Position numbers and translations under genes: made by a program. A model generated the notes under the pieces. It made no database searches and was not told the origin of the DNA. It was given only the letters and a program-made list of their open reading frames with translations. DNA of 64,000 nt from positions 1,612,001 to 1,676,000 of the forward strand of contig NZ_REFU01000001.1 of assembly GCF_003688915.1 (NCBI RefSeq), read 5' to 3'. This DNA is from Rhodococcus sp. SBT000017 (GTDB lineage: Bacteria; Actinomycetota; Actinomycetes; Mycobacteriales; Mycobacteriaceae). Shown in pieces: positions 44,378 to 53,975 of the stretch; within the stretch, counting starts at the first letter, position 1; every line of letters starts with the position of its first letter.

Positions 44378-44445
44378 GCCACACCGACCGACCTCACACA
44401 GCCGATCAGTTCACCCGCTCACTCGCGCCAAAACGCAACGGCCCG

Positions 44446-44471
44446 CAGAGGTCGAGTTTCCGCGCACGTGC
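44446..44471 (-). repeat. Right half of the interrupted REP-like palindrome
   Basis: After the duplicated CAGA (44446-44449) the sequence CGAGTTTCCGCGCACGTG (44453-44470) is the right arm that pairs with 42575-42592. Joined without the IS the site is 38/47 identical to the copy at 4961-5007. Confidence 0.7.
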
Positions 44472-44483
44472 GGCGCAGCCGCT

Positions 44484-45905
44484 CTAACTGTCGAAGCCGA
44501 GACCCAGCGCATCCATTCCCTTCAGCCACAGTCCCCGTCGTCCCTCGTTGCGGTCTGCTCGGGCGAATTGTGCACGCGTGATGTTGATGCCGATGAACTT
44601 GAGGGGCTCGGGTGGAAACGGCAGCGGCTTGCTGCGCACCATCTTCAGGCGTGTTCGTTCGGTGTCCTTGCCGTCCAATAGATCGAGAGCGGTGCGGGCC
44701 CCGAAGTGCGACGCGCCGACGCCGAGTCCGGTGAACCCGGCCACCGAGGCCACCCGTCCGTCCATTCCGAGATCCCAGAAGGCGCTGAACCGCGAGCACG
44801 TGTCGATCGATCCGCCCCAGGCGTGGGTGGCGCGAATTCCTTCGAGGCTCGGGAACATCTGCAGCAGGTGTTCGGCGAGCAGTGCGAACTCTTCGGGATG
44901 TTGGGTTCGGCGCGGGTCGGTGTCGCTACCGTAGAAGTAGTGCGCGTCCCACCCGCCGAACAGGATGCGATCGTCCGCCGTCAACCGGAAGTAGTGGAAT
45001 CGGTTGCCGGAGTCGGCCAATCCTTCGCGGCCGGACCAGCCGATGTCGGCGAGCTGCGACGGACTCAGCGGCTCGGTCATGATCACGTAGTCCCATACCG
45101 GGACGATCCAGTGACGGAGTTTGCGGCGCAACGATTTCGATGCCGAGGTGGCCAGCAGGACCTTGGCGGCCTCGATGGTGCCGTATCCCGTCTTCACTCG
45201 AATTCCGTTGCCGGACTTGTCGATCGACAGCGCCCGAGTGTTCTCGTGAATGCGAACGCCGCGCGACTCGGCCGCGTCGGCCAGGCCCCAGGCGAGTTTG
45301 GCGGGATCGATCATCGCAACGTCGGGGTCGAACAGTGCGCCCCGCGCCATCGGCGAGGTGACTCTCGACGCCACCGCAGCGGCGTCGAGATACTCCATCG
45401 GCTGATACAACCGCGTCGCCTCGTCGCCGAGCTCACGCAGGTCGTCCACCTGCCAGTCGAAATTGGCGATGTCCAACTCGCCGGTGCGCTCGATGTCTGC
45501 GTCGATTCCGTACCGGTCCGCAGTCGCGCAGATCGCGTCGAGCGTCTCGGTGCCCATGCGCAGCAGCTCGGGTAGTTCGTCGGCGTAGCGGTCGAGTCCG
45601 TTGCTCAGTCCGTGCGTCAGGCTGGCCGCGCAGAAGCCGCCGTTGCGTCCGGTTGCGCCCTCCGCGATGCGGTCACCTTCGAGCAACACGATCGATCTGT
45701 CGGGATTCTCTTCGGCGGCGTGCACCGCCGCCCACAGGCCGGTGAACCCGCCGCCGACGATCACCAGATCCGCTGTCGCAGAGCCGGTGTGCCGACTGCG
45801 CGGAGCGGGGCGTTCGGGACGGTCGAGCCAGTAGGACTCCGGTGCCGCGCCCGCCACCATCGCCACGCCGCGTTCGGTGGGTGCGGTTGCCCATGATGCG
45901 CTCAT
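44484..45905 (-). CDS. FAD-dependent oxidoreductase, gamma-glutamylputrescine oxidase-like
   Basis: A 473-residue DAO-family flavoenzyme. The FAD loop is ADLVIVGGGFTGLWAAVHAAE near residues 45-65, followed by LLEGDRIAEGATGRNGGFC, the usual block of PuuB/OrdL-type amine oxidases, and near the C-terminus GFTGLGVGASHFGARTALDLL. Members oxidise secondary or primary amines such as gamma-glutamylputrescine, giving an aldehyde. The aldehyde dehydrogenase gene immediately upstream overlaps its start by ATGA, so the two steps are co-translated. Confidence 0.85.
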   Translation of the reverse strand: MSASWATAPTERGVAMVAGAAPESYWLDRPERPAPRSRHTGSATADLVIVGGGFTGLWAAVHAAEENPDRSIVLLEGDRIAEGATGRNGGFCAASLTHGLSNGLDRYADELPELLRMGTETLDAICATADRYGIDADIERTGELDIANFDWQVDDLRELGDEATRLYQPMEYLDAAAVASRVTSPMARGALFDPDVAMIDPAKLAWGLADAAESRGVRIHENTRALSIDKSGNGIRVKTGYGTIEAAKVLLATSASKSLRRKLRHWIVPVWDYVIMTEPLSPSQLADIGWSGREGLADSGNRFHYFRLTADDRILFGGWDAHYFYGSDTDPRRTQHPEEFALLAEHLLQMFPSLEGIRATHAWGGSIDTCSRFSAFWDLGMDGRVASVAGFTGLGVGASHFGARTALDLLDGKDTERTRLKMVRSKPLPFPPEPLKFIGINITRAQFARADRNEGRRGLWLKGMDALGLGFDS

Positions 45906-47407
45906 CGGGCATCCACCTGCGCTTCGGGATCGGCTGAAGCGAATACCGTTCGGTGCCAGGCCTTTCGGGTTACACCGGTGATGTCGGTCATGACGTGCTT
46001 GACGGTGAGGTACTCGTCGAGCGAGTAGCTCGACATGTCCTTTCCGAACCCCGAGGCCCCGAATCCGCCGTGTGGCATCTCGCTGACAATCGGGATGTGG
46101 TCGTTGATCCAGACGCAGCCGGCGGCAATCTCCCGCGTCGCTCGGCCCGCGCGGTACACGTCCCTGGTCCAGGCCGAGGCGGCGAGTCCGAACTCGGTGT
46201 CGTTGGCGCGCCGGATCGCATCGTCGTCCCCGTGATGCTTCGACACCGTGAGCACCGGACCGAACACCTCGTCGCGATAGATCTCGTCCTGCTCACCGAC
46301 ATCGGCGATCAGGGTGGGCGGATAGAACGCACCCCGGCCCTCCGGGACACGGCCTCCGGTCACCACCCTGGCCCCCGCGTCCCGGGCTCGATCCACCATC
46401 GCCGCCACACGATCGCGGTGCGCGACGGAGATCAACGATCCCATGTCGGTCGCCGGATCCGTCGGGTCTCCCACGACGACGCGACCCATCAACTCGGCGA
46501 CTCCGGCGACGAAGTCCTCGTAGAGGGATTCGGCGACGATGGCGCGGGTGGCAGCAGTACAGTCCTGACCGCCGTTGATCAACGATCCCGCGACGGCTCC
46601 GTGAATGGCTGCGTCGAGATCGGCGTCCTCGAACACCACCAGCGGGGCCTTGCCGCCGAGCTCGAGCTGCACGCGTGTGCCGTGCGCGGCGGCCTGCGCC
46701 ATCACGCGCCTGCCGACAGGAGTGGAGCCGGTGAACGTCATCAGGTCCAGACCCGCATGGGAGGACAGCGCGACCCCTGCGTCGAGACCGGTTCCGGTGA
46801 CCACGTTGAACACCCCGTCGGGAACGCCCGCTTCGGTGGCCAAGCGTGCCAGCCGCAAGGTGGTCAGCGGGGTGAGTTCACTGGGCTTGAGCACAATGGA
46901 GCACCCGGCCGCCAACGCCGGTATCGCTTTCCACACCGCCATCTGCAGTGGATAGTTCCACGGCGTGATCGACCCGACCACTCCGACGGCGTCGCGACGG
47001 ATGGCGGAGGTGTGCTCACCCGAGTATTCCGCAGCAGCCTTGCCGTCCAGGTGCCGCGCCGCTCCGGCGAAGAACTCGATGTTGTCGATGCTGCCCGGAA
47101 CATCGAATTCCGTTGCCAGCCTGGTCGATTTGCCGGTCTGTGCCACTTCCTCGGACACGAAGTTCGCCGCGTCGGCCGCAACCAGACGCGCGAGTTCCAT
47201 CAACACCGCGCTGCGGTGCGCGGGAGTGGCGGTGGACCATGCGGGAAAGGCCGATCGGGCTTGCGCGAGAGCCGAATCGACGTCGGCGGCGGTGGCCAGA
47301 CCGACGCCGGCGACGACGGCTCCGCTCGCGGGATCGTCGATCTCGTACCGATCACCGCTACCGTCGACCGCTTGTCCACCGATCCAACAACCAGGAATGT
47401 TCGCCAT
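45902..47407 (-). CDS. Aldehyde dehydrogenase, gamma-aminobutyraldehyde type
   Basis: A 501-residue NAD(P)-dependent aldehyde dehydrogenase. The signature LELGGKAPLVVFEDADLD holds the general-base glutamate, NGGQDCTAATR the catalytic cysteine, and SITPWNYPLQMAVWK and FTGSTPVGRRV mark the coenzyme site. It resembles PatD/YdcW gamma-aminobutyraldehyde dehydrogenases. With the FAD oxidase it would turn an amine-derived aldehyde into GABA or a relative. The ATG at 47407 is preferred; a longer frame starts at 47488 but reads through the divergent promoter region. Confidence 0.88.
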   Translation of the reverse strand: MANIPGCWIGGQAVDGSGDRYEIDDPASGAVVAGVGLATAADVDSALAQARSAFPAWSTATPAHRSAVLMELARLVAADAANFVSEEVAQTGKSTRLATEFDVPGSIDNIEFFAGAARHLDGKAAAEYSGEHTSAIRRDAVGVVGSITPWNYPLQMAVWKAIPALAAGCSIVLKPSELTPLTTLRLARLATEAGVPDGVFNVVTGTGLDAGVALSSHAGLDLMTFTGSTPVGRRVMAQAAAHGTRVQLELGGKAPLVVFEDADLDAAIHGAVAGSLINGGQDCTAATRAIVAESLYEDFVAGVAELMGRVVVGDPTDPATDMGSLISVAHRDRVAAMVDRARDAGARVVTGGRVPEGRGAFYPPTLIADVGEQDEIYRDEVFGPVLTVSKHHGDDDAIRRANDTEFGLAASAWTRDVYRAGRATREIAAGCVWINDHIPIVSEMPHGGFGASGFGKDMSSYSLDEYLTVKHVMTDITGVTRKAWHRTVFASADPEAQVDAR

Positions 47408-47431
47408 GCCTGCGACAGTACCGTCGGACCC

Positions 47432-47474
47432 ACTGATTCTCTCTGTTTCCAGCCTTTCGACAACTGATTCTGTC
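47432..47474. promoter_or_regulatory. Direct repeat in the divergent control region
   Basis: ACTGATTCTCTC (47432-47443) and ACTGATTCTGTC (47463-47474) match at 11 of 12 positions, 31 bases apart, close to three helical turns. They lie between the divergent aldehyde dehydrogenase and Lrp genes. Phased repeats of this kind suit an Lrp-type octamer, so autoregulation plus control of the catabolic genes is a plausible inference. Confidence 0.4.
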
Positions 47475-47550
47475 GTCTGAATCCACAATCGACACGCTTT
47501 TCATCGTCGACGGGTTGTGTTCACGGCCACGACAGTGACAAGATCGATCC

Positions 47551-48015
47551 ATGCCCGAGCAACCGCCCATCGCACTCGACGACGTCTCCAAGGCGATCAT
47601 CGAGCAACTCCAGGAGGACGGGCGTCGCTCGTACGCTGCCATCGGCAAAGCCGTCGGACTCTCGGAAGCGGCTGTCCGTCAACGGGTTCAGCGCCTGACG
47701 GACTCCGGCGTCATGCAGATCGTCGCGGTCACCGATCCGGTGCAGGTCGGATTCAAGCGGCAGGCCATGATCGGCATCAAGTGCACCGGCGACAGTTATG
47801 CACTGTCCGAGGAACTGTCGGCGATCGATGCGATCGATTACGTCGTCCTCACCGCAGGATCGTTCGACGTCGTCGTGGAAGTGGTGTGCGAGGACGACGA
47901 ACAACTCCTGCAGATCCTGAACAAGCAGATCCGCAGCCTGGACGGTGTCACCAGCACCGAAACGCTGGTCTATCTCAAACTCGTCAAGCAGCAATACAAT
48001 TGGGGAACACGATGA
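47551..48015 (+). CDS. Lrp/AsnC-family regulator of the amine catabolism genes
   Basis: A 154-residue regulator with an N-terminal winged helix (DVSKAIIEQLQEDGRRSYAAIGKAVGLSEAAVRQRVQRL) given here in parts, followed by a RAM domain (VGFKRQAMIGIKC, then SFDVVVEVVCED). Its stop overlaps the aminotransferase start (ATGA at 48012-48015), and it is divergent from the aldehyde dehydrogenase gene. This arrangement marks it as the pathway regulator. The effector is probably the amine or amino acid substrate. Confidence 0.9.
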   Translation: MPEQPPIALDDVSKAIIEQLQEDGRRSYAAIGKAVGLSEAAVRQRVQRLTDSGVMQIVAVTDPVQVGFKRQAMIGIKCTGDSYALSEELSAIDAIDYVVLTAGSFDVVVEVVCEDDEQLLQILNKQIRSLDGVTSTETLVYLKLVKQQYNWGTR

Positions 48016-49379
48016 CGCGAACGACATCCGAGCTCGACGCTTCCGCAGCCAAACATCTGTGGGGCCACTTCACCCGCCATGGCGCAGGGGTCACTCCCCC
48101 GATCATCACGCGCGGTGAGGGGTCGACCATCTGGGACTCGAACGGCAAGAGCTACATCGACGGTCTCTCGGGGCTGTTCGTGGTGCAGGTGGGTCACGGT
48201 CGCGAGGAACTGGCCGAGGCGGCCGCGAAGCAGGCCAAGGAGTTGGCGTTCTTCCCCCTGTGGTCGTACGTGACCGAACCTGCGATCGAGCTGGCCGAGC
48301 GGCTCGCCGGATACGCCCCGGGCGATCTCAATCGCGTCTTCTTCACCACCGGTGGCGGCGAGGCCGTCGAGAGCGCATGGAAGCTCGCCAAGCAGTACTT
48401 CAAGAAGGTCGGCAAGCCCGGTAAGCACAAGGTGATCTCGCGGGCGATCGCCTACCACGGGACCCCACAGGGCGCGCTGGCCATCACCGGAATTCCCGCG
48501 CTCAAGGAACCCTTCGAACCGCTGACACCGGGCGCGTTCCGAGTGCCGAACACCAACATCTACCGCGCCCCCGCTCCCCTGGACTCCGATCCGAAGGCTT
48601 TCGGAATCTGGGCCGCGGACCGGATCGCCGAGGCCATCGAATTCGAGGGCCCCGACACGGTTGCCGCTGTGTTCCTCGAGCCGGTTCAGAACGCCGGCGG
48701 CTGCTTCCCTCCCCCGCCCGGATACTTCGAGCGGGTCCGCGAGATCTGCGATCGCTACGACGTTCTGCTCGTCTCCGACGAAGTCATCTGTGCCTTCGGC
48801 CGGATCGGGTCGATGTTCGCCTGCAGCGACTTCGGCTACGTACCGGACATCATCACCTGCGCGAAGGGAATGACCTCGGGCTACTCACCCATCGGCGCAA
48901 TGATCGCTTCCGACAAGCTCTTCGAGCCGTTCGACGACGGCACGTCGAGCTTCGCGCACGGATACACCTTCGGCGGCCACCCCGTCTCCGCCGCCGTGGC
49001 CATGGCCAATCTCGACATCTTCGAGCGCGAGGGCATCAACGCTCACGTCGCAGACAACGCCCCGGCGTTCCGTGCGACGCTCGAGAAGCTGCACGACCTG
49101 CCCATCGTCGGAGACGTGCGCGGCGAGGGATTCTTCTACGGCATCGAGTTGGTCAAGGACAAGACCACGAAGGAGACGTTCAGCGACGCCGAAGCAGAAC
49201 GCATCCTCCGCGGCTTCCTGTCCACGGCCCTGTTCGACGCAGGCCTGTACTGCCGTGCCGACGACCGCGGCGATCCGGTGGTGCAGCTGGCTCCGCCACT
49301 GATCTGCGGTCAGAAGGAGTTCGACGAGATGGAGCAGATCCTGCGCAGCGTGCTGACGGAGGCCGGCAACCTGATCTGA
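48012..49379 (+). CDS. Class III PLP aminotransferase (omega-amino acid or polyamine)
   Basis: A 455-residue class III aminotransferase. Visible blocks are GLSGLFVVQVGHG near the N-terminus, FFTTGGGEAVESAWKLAK, VISRAIAYHGTPQGALAITG, LLVSDEVICAFGRIG (PLP-ring aspartate) and ITCAKGMTSGYSPIGA with the Schiff-base lysine. It resembles putrescine/GABA/beta-alanine-pyruvate transaminases. Together with the dehydrogenase it can form a transaminase route from putrescine to GABA parallel to the FAD oxidase route. It converges on deoA. Confidence 0.9.
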   Translation: MTRTTSELDASAAKHLWGHFTRHGAGVTPPIITRGEGSTIWDSNGKSYIDGLSGLFVVQVGHGREELAEAAAKQAKELAFFPLWSYVTEPAIELAERLAGYAPGDLNRVFFTTGGGEAVESAWKLAKQYFKKVGKPGKHKVISRAIAYHGTPQGALAITGIPALKEPFEPLTPGAFRVPNTNIYRAPAPLDSDPKAFGIWAADRIAEAIEFEGPDTVAAVFLEPVQNAGGCFPPPPGYFERVREICDRYDVLLVSDEVICAFGRIGSMFACSDFGYVPDIITCAKGMTSGYSPIGAMIASDKLFEPFDDGTSSFAHGYTFGGHPVSAAVAMANLDIFEREGINAHVADNAPAFRATLEKLHDLPIVGDVRGEGFFYGIELVKDKTTKETFSDAEAERILRGFLSTALFDAGLYCRADDRGDPVVQLAPPLICGQKEFDEMEQILRSVLTEAGNLI

Positions 49380-49388
49380 CCGGGCTCG

Positions 49389-50672
49389 TTATTGCCCGAT
49401 CCGGTCGATCACCAGAGGGGTCGGCTGCACGGCCGTGGCCCCTATCTCCCAACTGGATTCGAGTGCCTGCTGCGCGTACTCGAAGCGCTCCGGGGTGTCG
49501 GTGTACAGCGTCGCCAGCCGATCTCCTGCGCGCACCCGATCGCCGGGCTTGGCGTGCAGCCGCACACCGGCTGCGCTCTGCACCGGCTCACCCTGGCGCT
49601 CGCGGCCCGCGCCCATCCGCCACGCCGCCAATCCGACACCCATTGCGTCCAATCCGGTGACGACGCCGTCGGTGGCGGCGACGAAGTCCTGGCTCTCGCG
49701 GGCGACGGGGAGCGAGGCATCGGGATCGCCGCCCTGCGCGGCGATCATCGTTCGCCACCGATCCATTGCCGAACCGTCGGCCAGCTTGTCGGCCGGATCG
49801 ATACCCTCGATCCCGGCCGCCGCGAGCATCGTGCGCGCCAGCGTGATCGTCAGCTCGACGATGTCGGCCGGCCCACCTCCGGCGAGTACCTCGACCGATT
49901 CCTCCACCTCGAGCGCGTTGCCCGCGGTGAGCCCGAGCGGGGTGTCCATCGCCGTCAGCACCGCCAGAGTCCGTACCCCCGCATCGGTTCCGAGCTCGAC
50001 CATGGCGGTCGCGAGTTCGCGTGCGTCGTCGACGTTCTTCATGAACGCTCCGGCACCGACCTTGACGTCCAACACGAGCGCCCCGGTGCCCTCGGCGATC
50101 TTCTTGCTCATGATCGAGCTGGCGATCAGCGGGATCGATTCGACCGTTCCCGTCACGTCTCGCAATGCGTAGAGCTTCTTGTCGGCCGGAGCGAGATCGG
50201 CACCGGCAGCGCACACGACAGCACCGATCGCCGGATCGGCCAGGATGCGGTGCATCTCCTCGCCGCTCAGATCCGCTCGCCATCCGGGGATGGACTCGAG
50301 CTTGTCGAGCGTCCCGCCGGTGTGGCCAAGTCCTCGACCCGACAGCTGCGGCACAGCGGCTCCGCAGGCGGCGACGAGCGGAGCCAGCGGCAGCGTGATC
50401 TTGTCTCCGACACCACCGGTCGAGTGTTTGTCGACGGTGGGCAGCGGCAGCGCCGAGAAGTCCATCCGTGTGCCCGACGCGATCATCGCGTTCGTCCACG
50501 TACCGAGCTCGCGACGCGACAATCCGCGCCACAGAACGGCCATTGCGAGAGCCGACATCTGTTCCGGCGCGACGGATCCGCGGGTGAACTCCGCGATCAC
50601 CCATTCGATCTGCTCGTCGTCGAGAACGCGCCCGTCGCGCTTGGCGCTGATGATGGATACGGCGTCAGGCAT
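49389..50672 (-). CDS. deoA: Thymidine phosphorylase
   Basis: A 427-residue pyrimidine-nucleoside phosphorylase (Rv3314c counterpart) that splits thymidine or deoxyuridine to base and deoxyribose 1-phosphate. The signature SGRGLGHTGGTLDKLES is intact, as are the phosphate loop VDKHSTGGVGDK and the N-terminal helical domain. Its start overlaps the end of cdd by eight bases, so deamination of cytidine and phosphorolysis are co-expressed. Uracil released here feeds upp. Confidence 0.95.
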   Translation of the reverse strand: MPDAVSIISAKRDGRVLDDEQIEWVIAEFTRGSVAPEQMSALAMAVLWRGLSRRELGTWTNAMIASGTRMDFSALPLPTVDKHSTGGVGDKITLPLAPLVAACGAAVPQLSGRGLGHTGGTLDKLESIPGWRADLSGEEMHRILADPAIGAVVCAAGADLAPADKKLYALRDVTGTVESIPLIASSIMSKKIAEGTGALVLDVKVGAGAFMKNVDDARELATAMVELGTDAGVRTLAVLTAMDTPLGLTAGNALEVEESVEVLAGGGPADIVELTITLARTMLAAAGIEGIDPADKLADGSAMDRWRTMIAAQGGDPDASLPVARESQDFVAATDGVVTGLDAMGVGLAAWRMGAGRERQGEPVQSAAGVRLHAKPGDRVRAGDRLATLYTDTPERFEYAQQALESSWEIGATAVQPTPLVIDRIGQ

Positions 50673-51078
50673 GGTTGTTCACGCGTCCTTCGTCGAGGTT
50701 GTCGGGGCCGAAAGCGTTCGGGAGCAACTCTGCCAGTCGAACCGGTCCCGAGGCGGTGTCGACGAGCAGATCCGGGCCGCCGAACTCGTACAGCAGCTGC
50801 CGGCATCGCCCGCACGGCATCAGAATTTCACGCCTGGAATCGCAGCAGGAAAAGGCCACGAGTCTGCCGCCGCCGGTCGAGTGCAAGTTCGACACCAACC
50901 CGCACTCCGCGCAGAGCCCCAAACCGTATGAGACATTTTCCACATTGCACCCGGTGACTATCCGATTGTCGTCCACCAGAGCTGCGGCGCCGACCGGAAA
51001 GTTGGAGTACGGGGCGTAGGCACGGCCCATTGCCTCATGAGCATTGTCGCGCAACGTTTTCCAGTCGATTTCGTTCAT
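50665..51078 (-). CDS. cdd: Cytidine deaminase
   Basis: A 137-residue homotetrameric-type zinc deaminase. The first ligand motif is CAEC (LCAECGLVSNL, Cys in place of His, with the catalytic Glu) and the second PCGRC. NFPVGAAALVDDNRIVTGCNVENVSYG is the substrate-binding region. It is first of the cdd-deoA unit. The ATG at 51078 is preferred over the longer frame from 51096 because the family N-terminus begins there. Confidence 0.94.
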   Translation of the reverse strand: MNEIDWKTLRDNAHEAMGRAYAPYSNFPVGAAALVDDNRIVTGCNVENVSYGLGLCAECGLVSNLHSTGGGRLVAFSCCDSRREILMPCGRCRQLLYEFGGPDLLVDTASGPVRLAELLPNAFGPDNLDEGRVNNHA

Positions 51079-51141
51079 GGTGCACCATCCAATCACGCTG
51101 TCTGAATTGATGCAGAGATCCGGCCTGAAGTGCGCCCATCA

Positions 51142-51160
51142 ATTGGGAAGGCAAACCTAA
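51142..51160. promoter_or_regulatory. Possible DtxR/IdeR iron box upstream of sdhC
   Basis: ATTGGGAAGGCAAACCTAA matches the 19-bp actinobacterial iron-box consensus TTAGGTTAGGCTAACCTAA at 14 of 19 positions, with the right half nearly perfect. It lies in the 265-base gap between divergent cdd and sdhC, 184 bases upstream of sdhC. Iron control of the iron-rich succinate dehydrogenase is known in relatives; here it is inferred from this one site. Confidence 0.4.
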
Positions 51161-51343
51161 CACCAGATTTCGGCAGCGTACGAACCTCGAGTCGAATTAG
51201 TTCCGTGTTTCGAATGGGTTTACAGTTTCTTGTAAGCGGCTAGTACAACCAGCACTAGGGCCGAATCGCGACAAATCGAGCCACGACAAGACCGGCCACC
51301 GGGCTCGATGCGTCCACCAACGACGTTGGAGGCATTGCACTCG

Positions 51344-51754
51344 ATGAGTAGCACGACAGAAGCCGCTCCGGTCAAGGAGCGCAAGCGGTCGCTGTACCGC
51401 GGGGATCCGGGCATGTGGTCCTGGGTCCTTCACCGAATCACAGGCGTCTTGGTTTTCTTCTTCCTGTTCGTCCACGTTCTCGACACGGCGATGGTTCGGG
51501 TCAACCCCGAGACGTACGACGCCATCATCGAGACCTACAAGACCCCGCTCGTCGGTCTGATGGAGATCGGCCTCGTCGCGGCCGTGCTGTACCACGCGTT
51601 GAACGGCATCCGCGTGATGCTGATCGACTTCTGGTCGAAGGGACCGCAGTACCAGAAGCCGATGCTGTGGGTCATCGCAGTCGTCTGGCTCGTCGTCATG
51701 ATCCCCGGCGCGGGACGAATCTTCTACAACATGTTCACGGCGGGTGGTCACTGA
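51344..51754 (+). CDS. sdhC: Succinate dehydrogenase cytochrome b subunit
   Basis: A 136-residue membrane anchor with three hydrophobic helices. The haem-ligand region is WSWVLHRITGVLVFFFLFVHVLD and a conserved histidine lies in LYHALNGIRVMLIDFW. It anchors the enzyme and passes electrons to menaquinone. The ATG at 51344 has GGAGG eleven bases upstream; an upstream ATG at 51308 lacks this. The stop overlaps sdhD by one base. Confidence 0.93.
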   Translation: MSSTTEAAPVKERKRSLYRGDPGMWSWVLHRITGVLVFFFLFVHVLDTAMVRVNPETYDAIIETYKTPLVGLMEIGLVAAVLYHALNGIRVMLIDFWSKGPQYQKPMLWVIAVVWLVVMIPGAGRIFYNMFTAGGH

Positions 51755-52206
51755 TGTCGACGCAGGGTCCCGAGGCGAAGGTCCTCGGCACGAACTACGA
51801 CCGTCCGGCCAGCCTGGCCAACCCGCGTTCGCCGCGGCGCCAGAGCAAGGGCAACTTCGAGCTCTATGCATGGCTGTTCATGCGCTTCTCCGGCCTGGCA
51901 CTCGTCGTGCTCGTCCTGGGCCACATGTTCATCATGTTGATGCTCGACGACGGTGTGCATCGCATCAACTTCGCATTCGTCGCCGGTCGTTGGGCCAGCC
52001 CGTTCTGGCAGTTCTGGGACCTGACGATGCTGTGGCTGGCGCAGCTGCACGGCGGCAACGGCCTGCGCACGATCATCGCGGACTACTCCCGCAAGGATTC
52101 GACGCGTTTCTGGCTGACCACGCTGCTGGTGCTGTCGATGATCCTCATCATGGGCGTCGGCACCTACGTCATCTTCACGTTCGATCCCAACATCACGGCG
52201 AGCTAA
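51754..52206 (+). CDS. sdhD: Succinate dehydrogenase hydrophobic membrane anchor subunit
   Basis: A 150-residue anchor subunit with three membrane helices (LYAWLFMRFSGLALVVLVLGHMF, LTMLWLAQLHGGNGLRTII, FWLTTLLVLSMILIMGVG, shown in part). The histidine in LGHMF is the likely second haem contact and LHGGNGLR is the family loop. The start overlaps the sdhC stop (TGATG), and sdhA follows by 16 bases. Confidence 0.93.
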   Translation: MSTQGPEAKVLGTNYDRPASLANPRSPRRQSKGNFELYAWLFMRFSGLALVVLVLGHMFIMLMLDDGVHRINFAFVAGRWASPFWQFWDLTMLWLAQLHGGNGLRTIIADYSRKDSTRFWLTTLLVLSMILIMGVGTYVIFTFDPNITAS

Positions 52207-52222
52207 GGACACTGACGCTTAC

Positions 52223-53974
<1,752 letters not shown>

Positions 53975-53975
53975 T

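Larger units (their letters stand above)
42600..44445 (+). mobile_element. IS1182-family insertion sequence, apparently intact
   Basis: An 1846-bp element. Its ends are imperfect inverted repeats: CGGGCTGTTTCAATTTG at 42600-42616 matches the reverse of 44429-44445 at 13 of 17 positions. A perfect 4-bp duplication CAGA flanks it (42596-42599 and 44446-44449). One complete transposase gene fills it. A strong hairpin lies just inside the left end (42622-42648, GGGGCGTCTCGA with its partner) and another follows the transposase. Insertion is in the loop of an intergenic palindrome between convergent genes, so no gene is broken. Confidence 0.88.

Noticed and set aside
42600..44445. A larger composite transposon or phage island around the IS
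   Set aside because: Only one IS copy is present, its target duplication is perfect and immediate, and there are no integrase, tail or partner IS genes nearby. It is a simple insertion.
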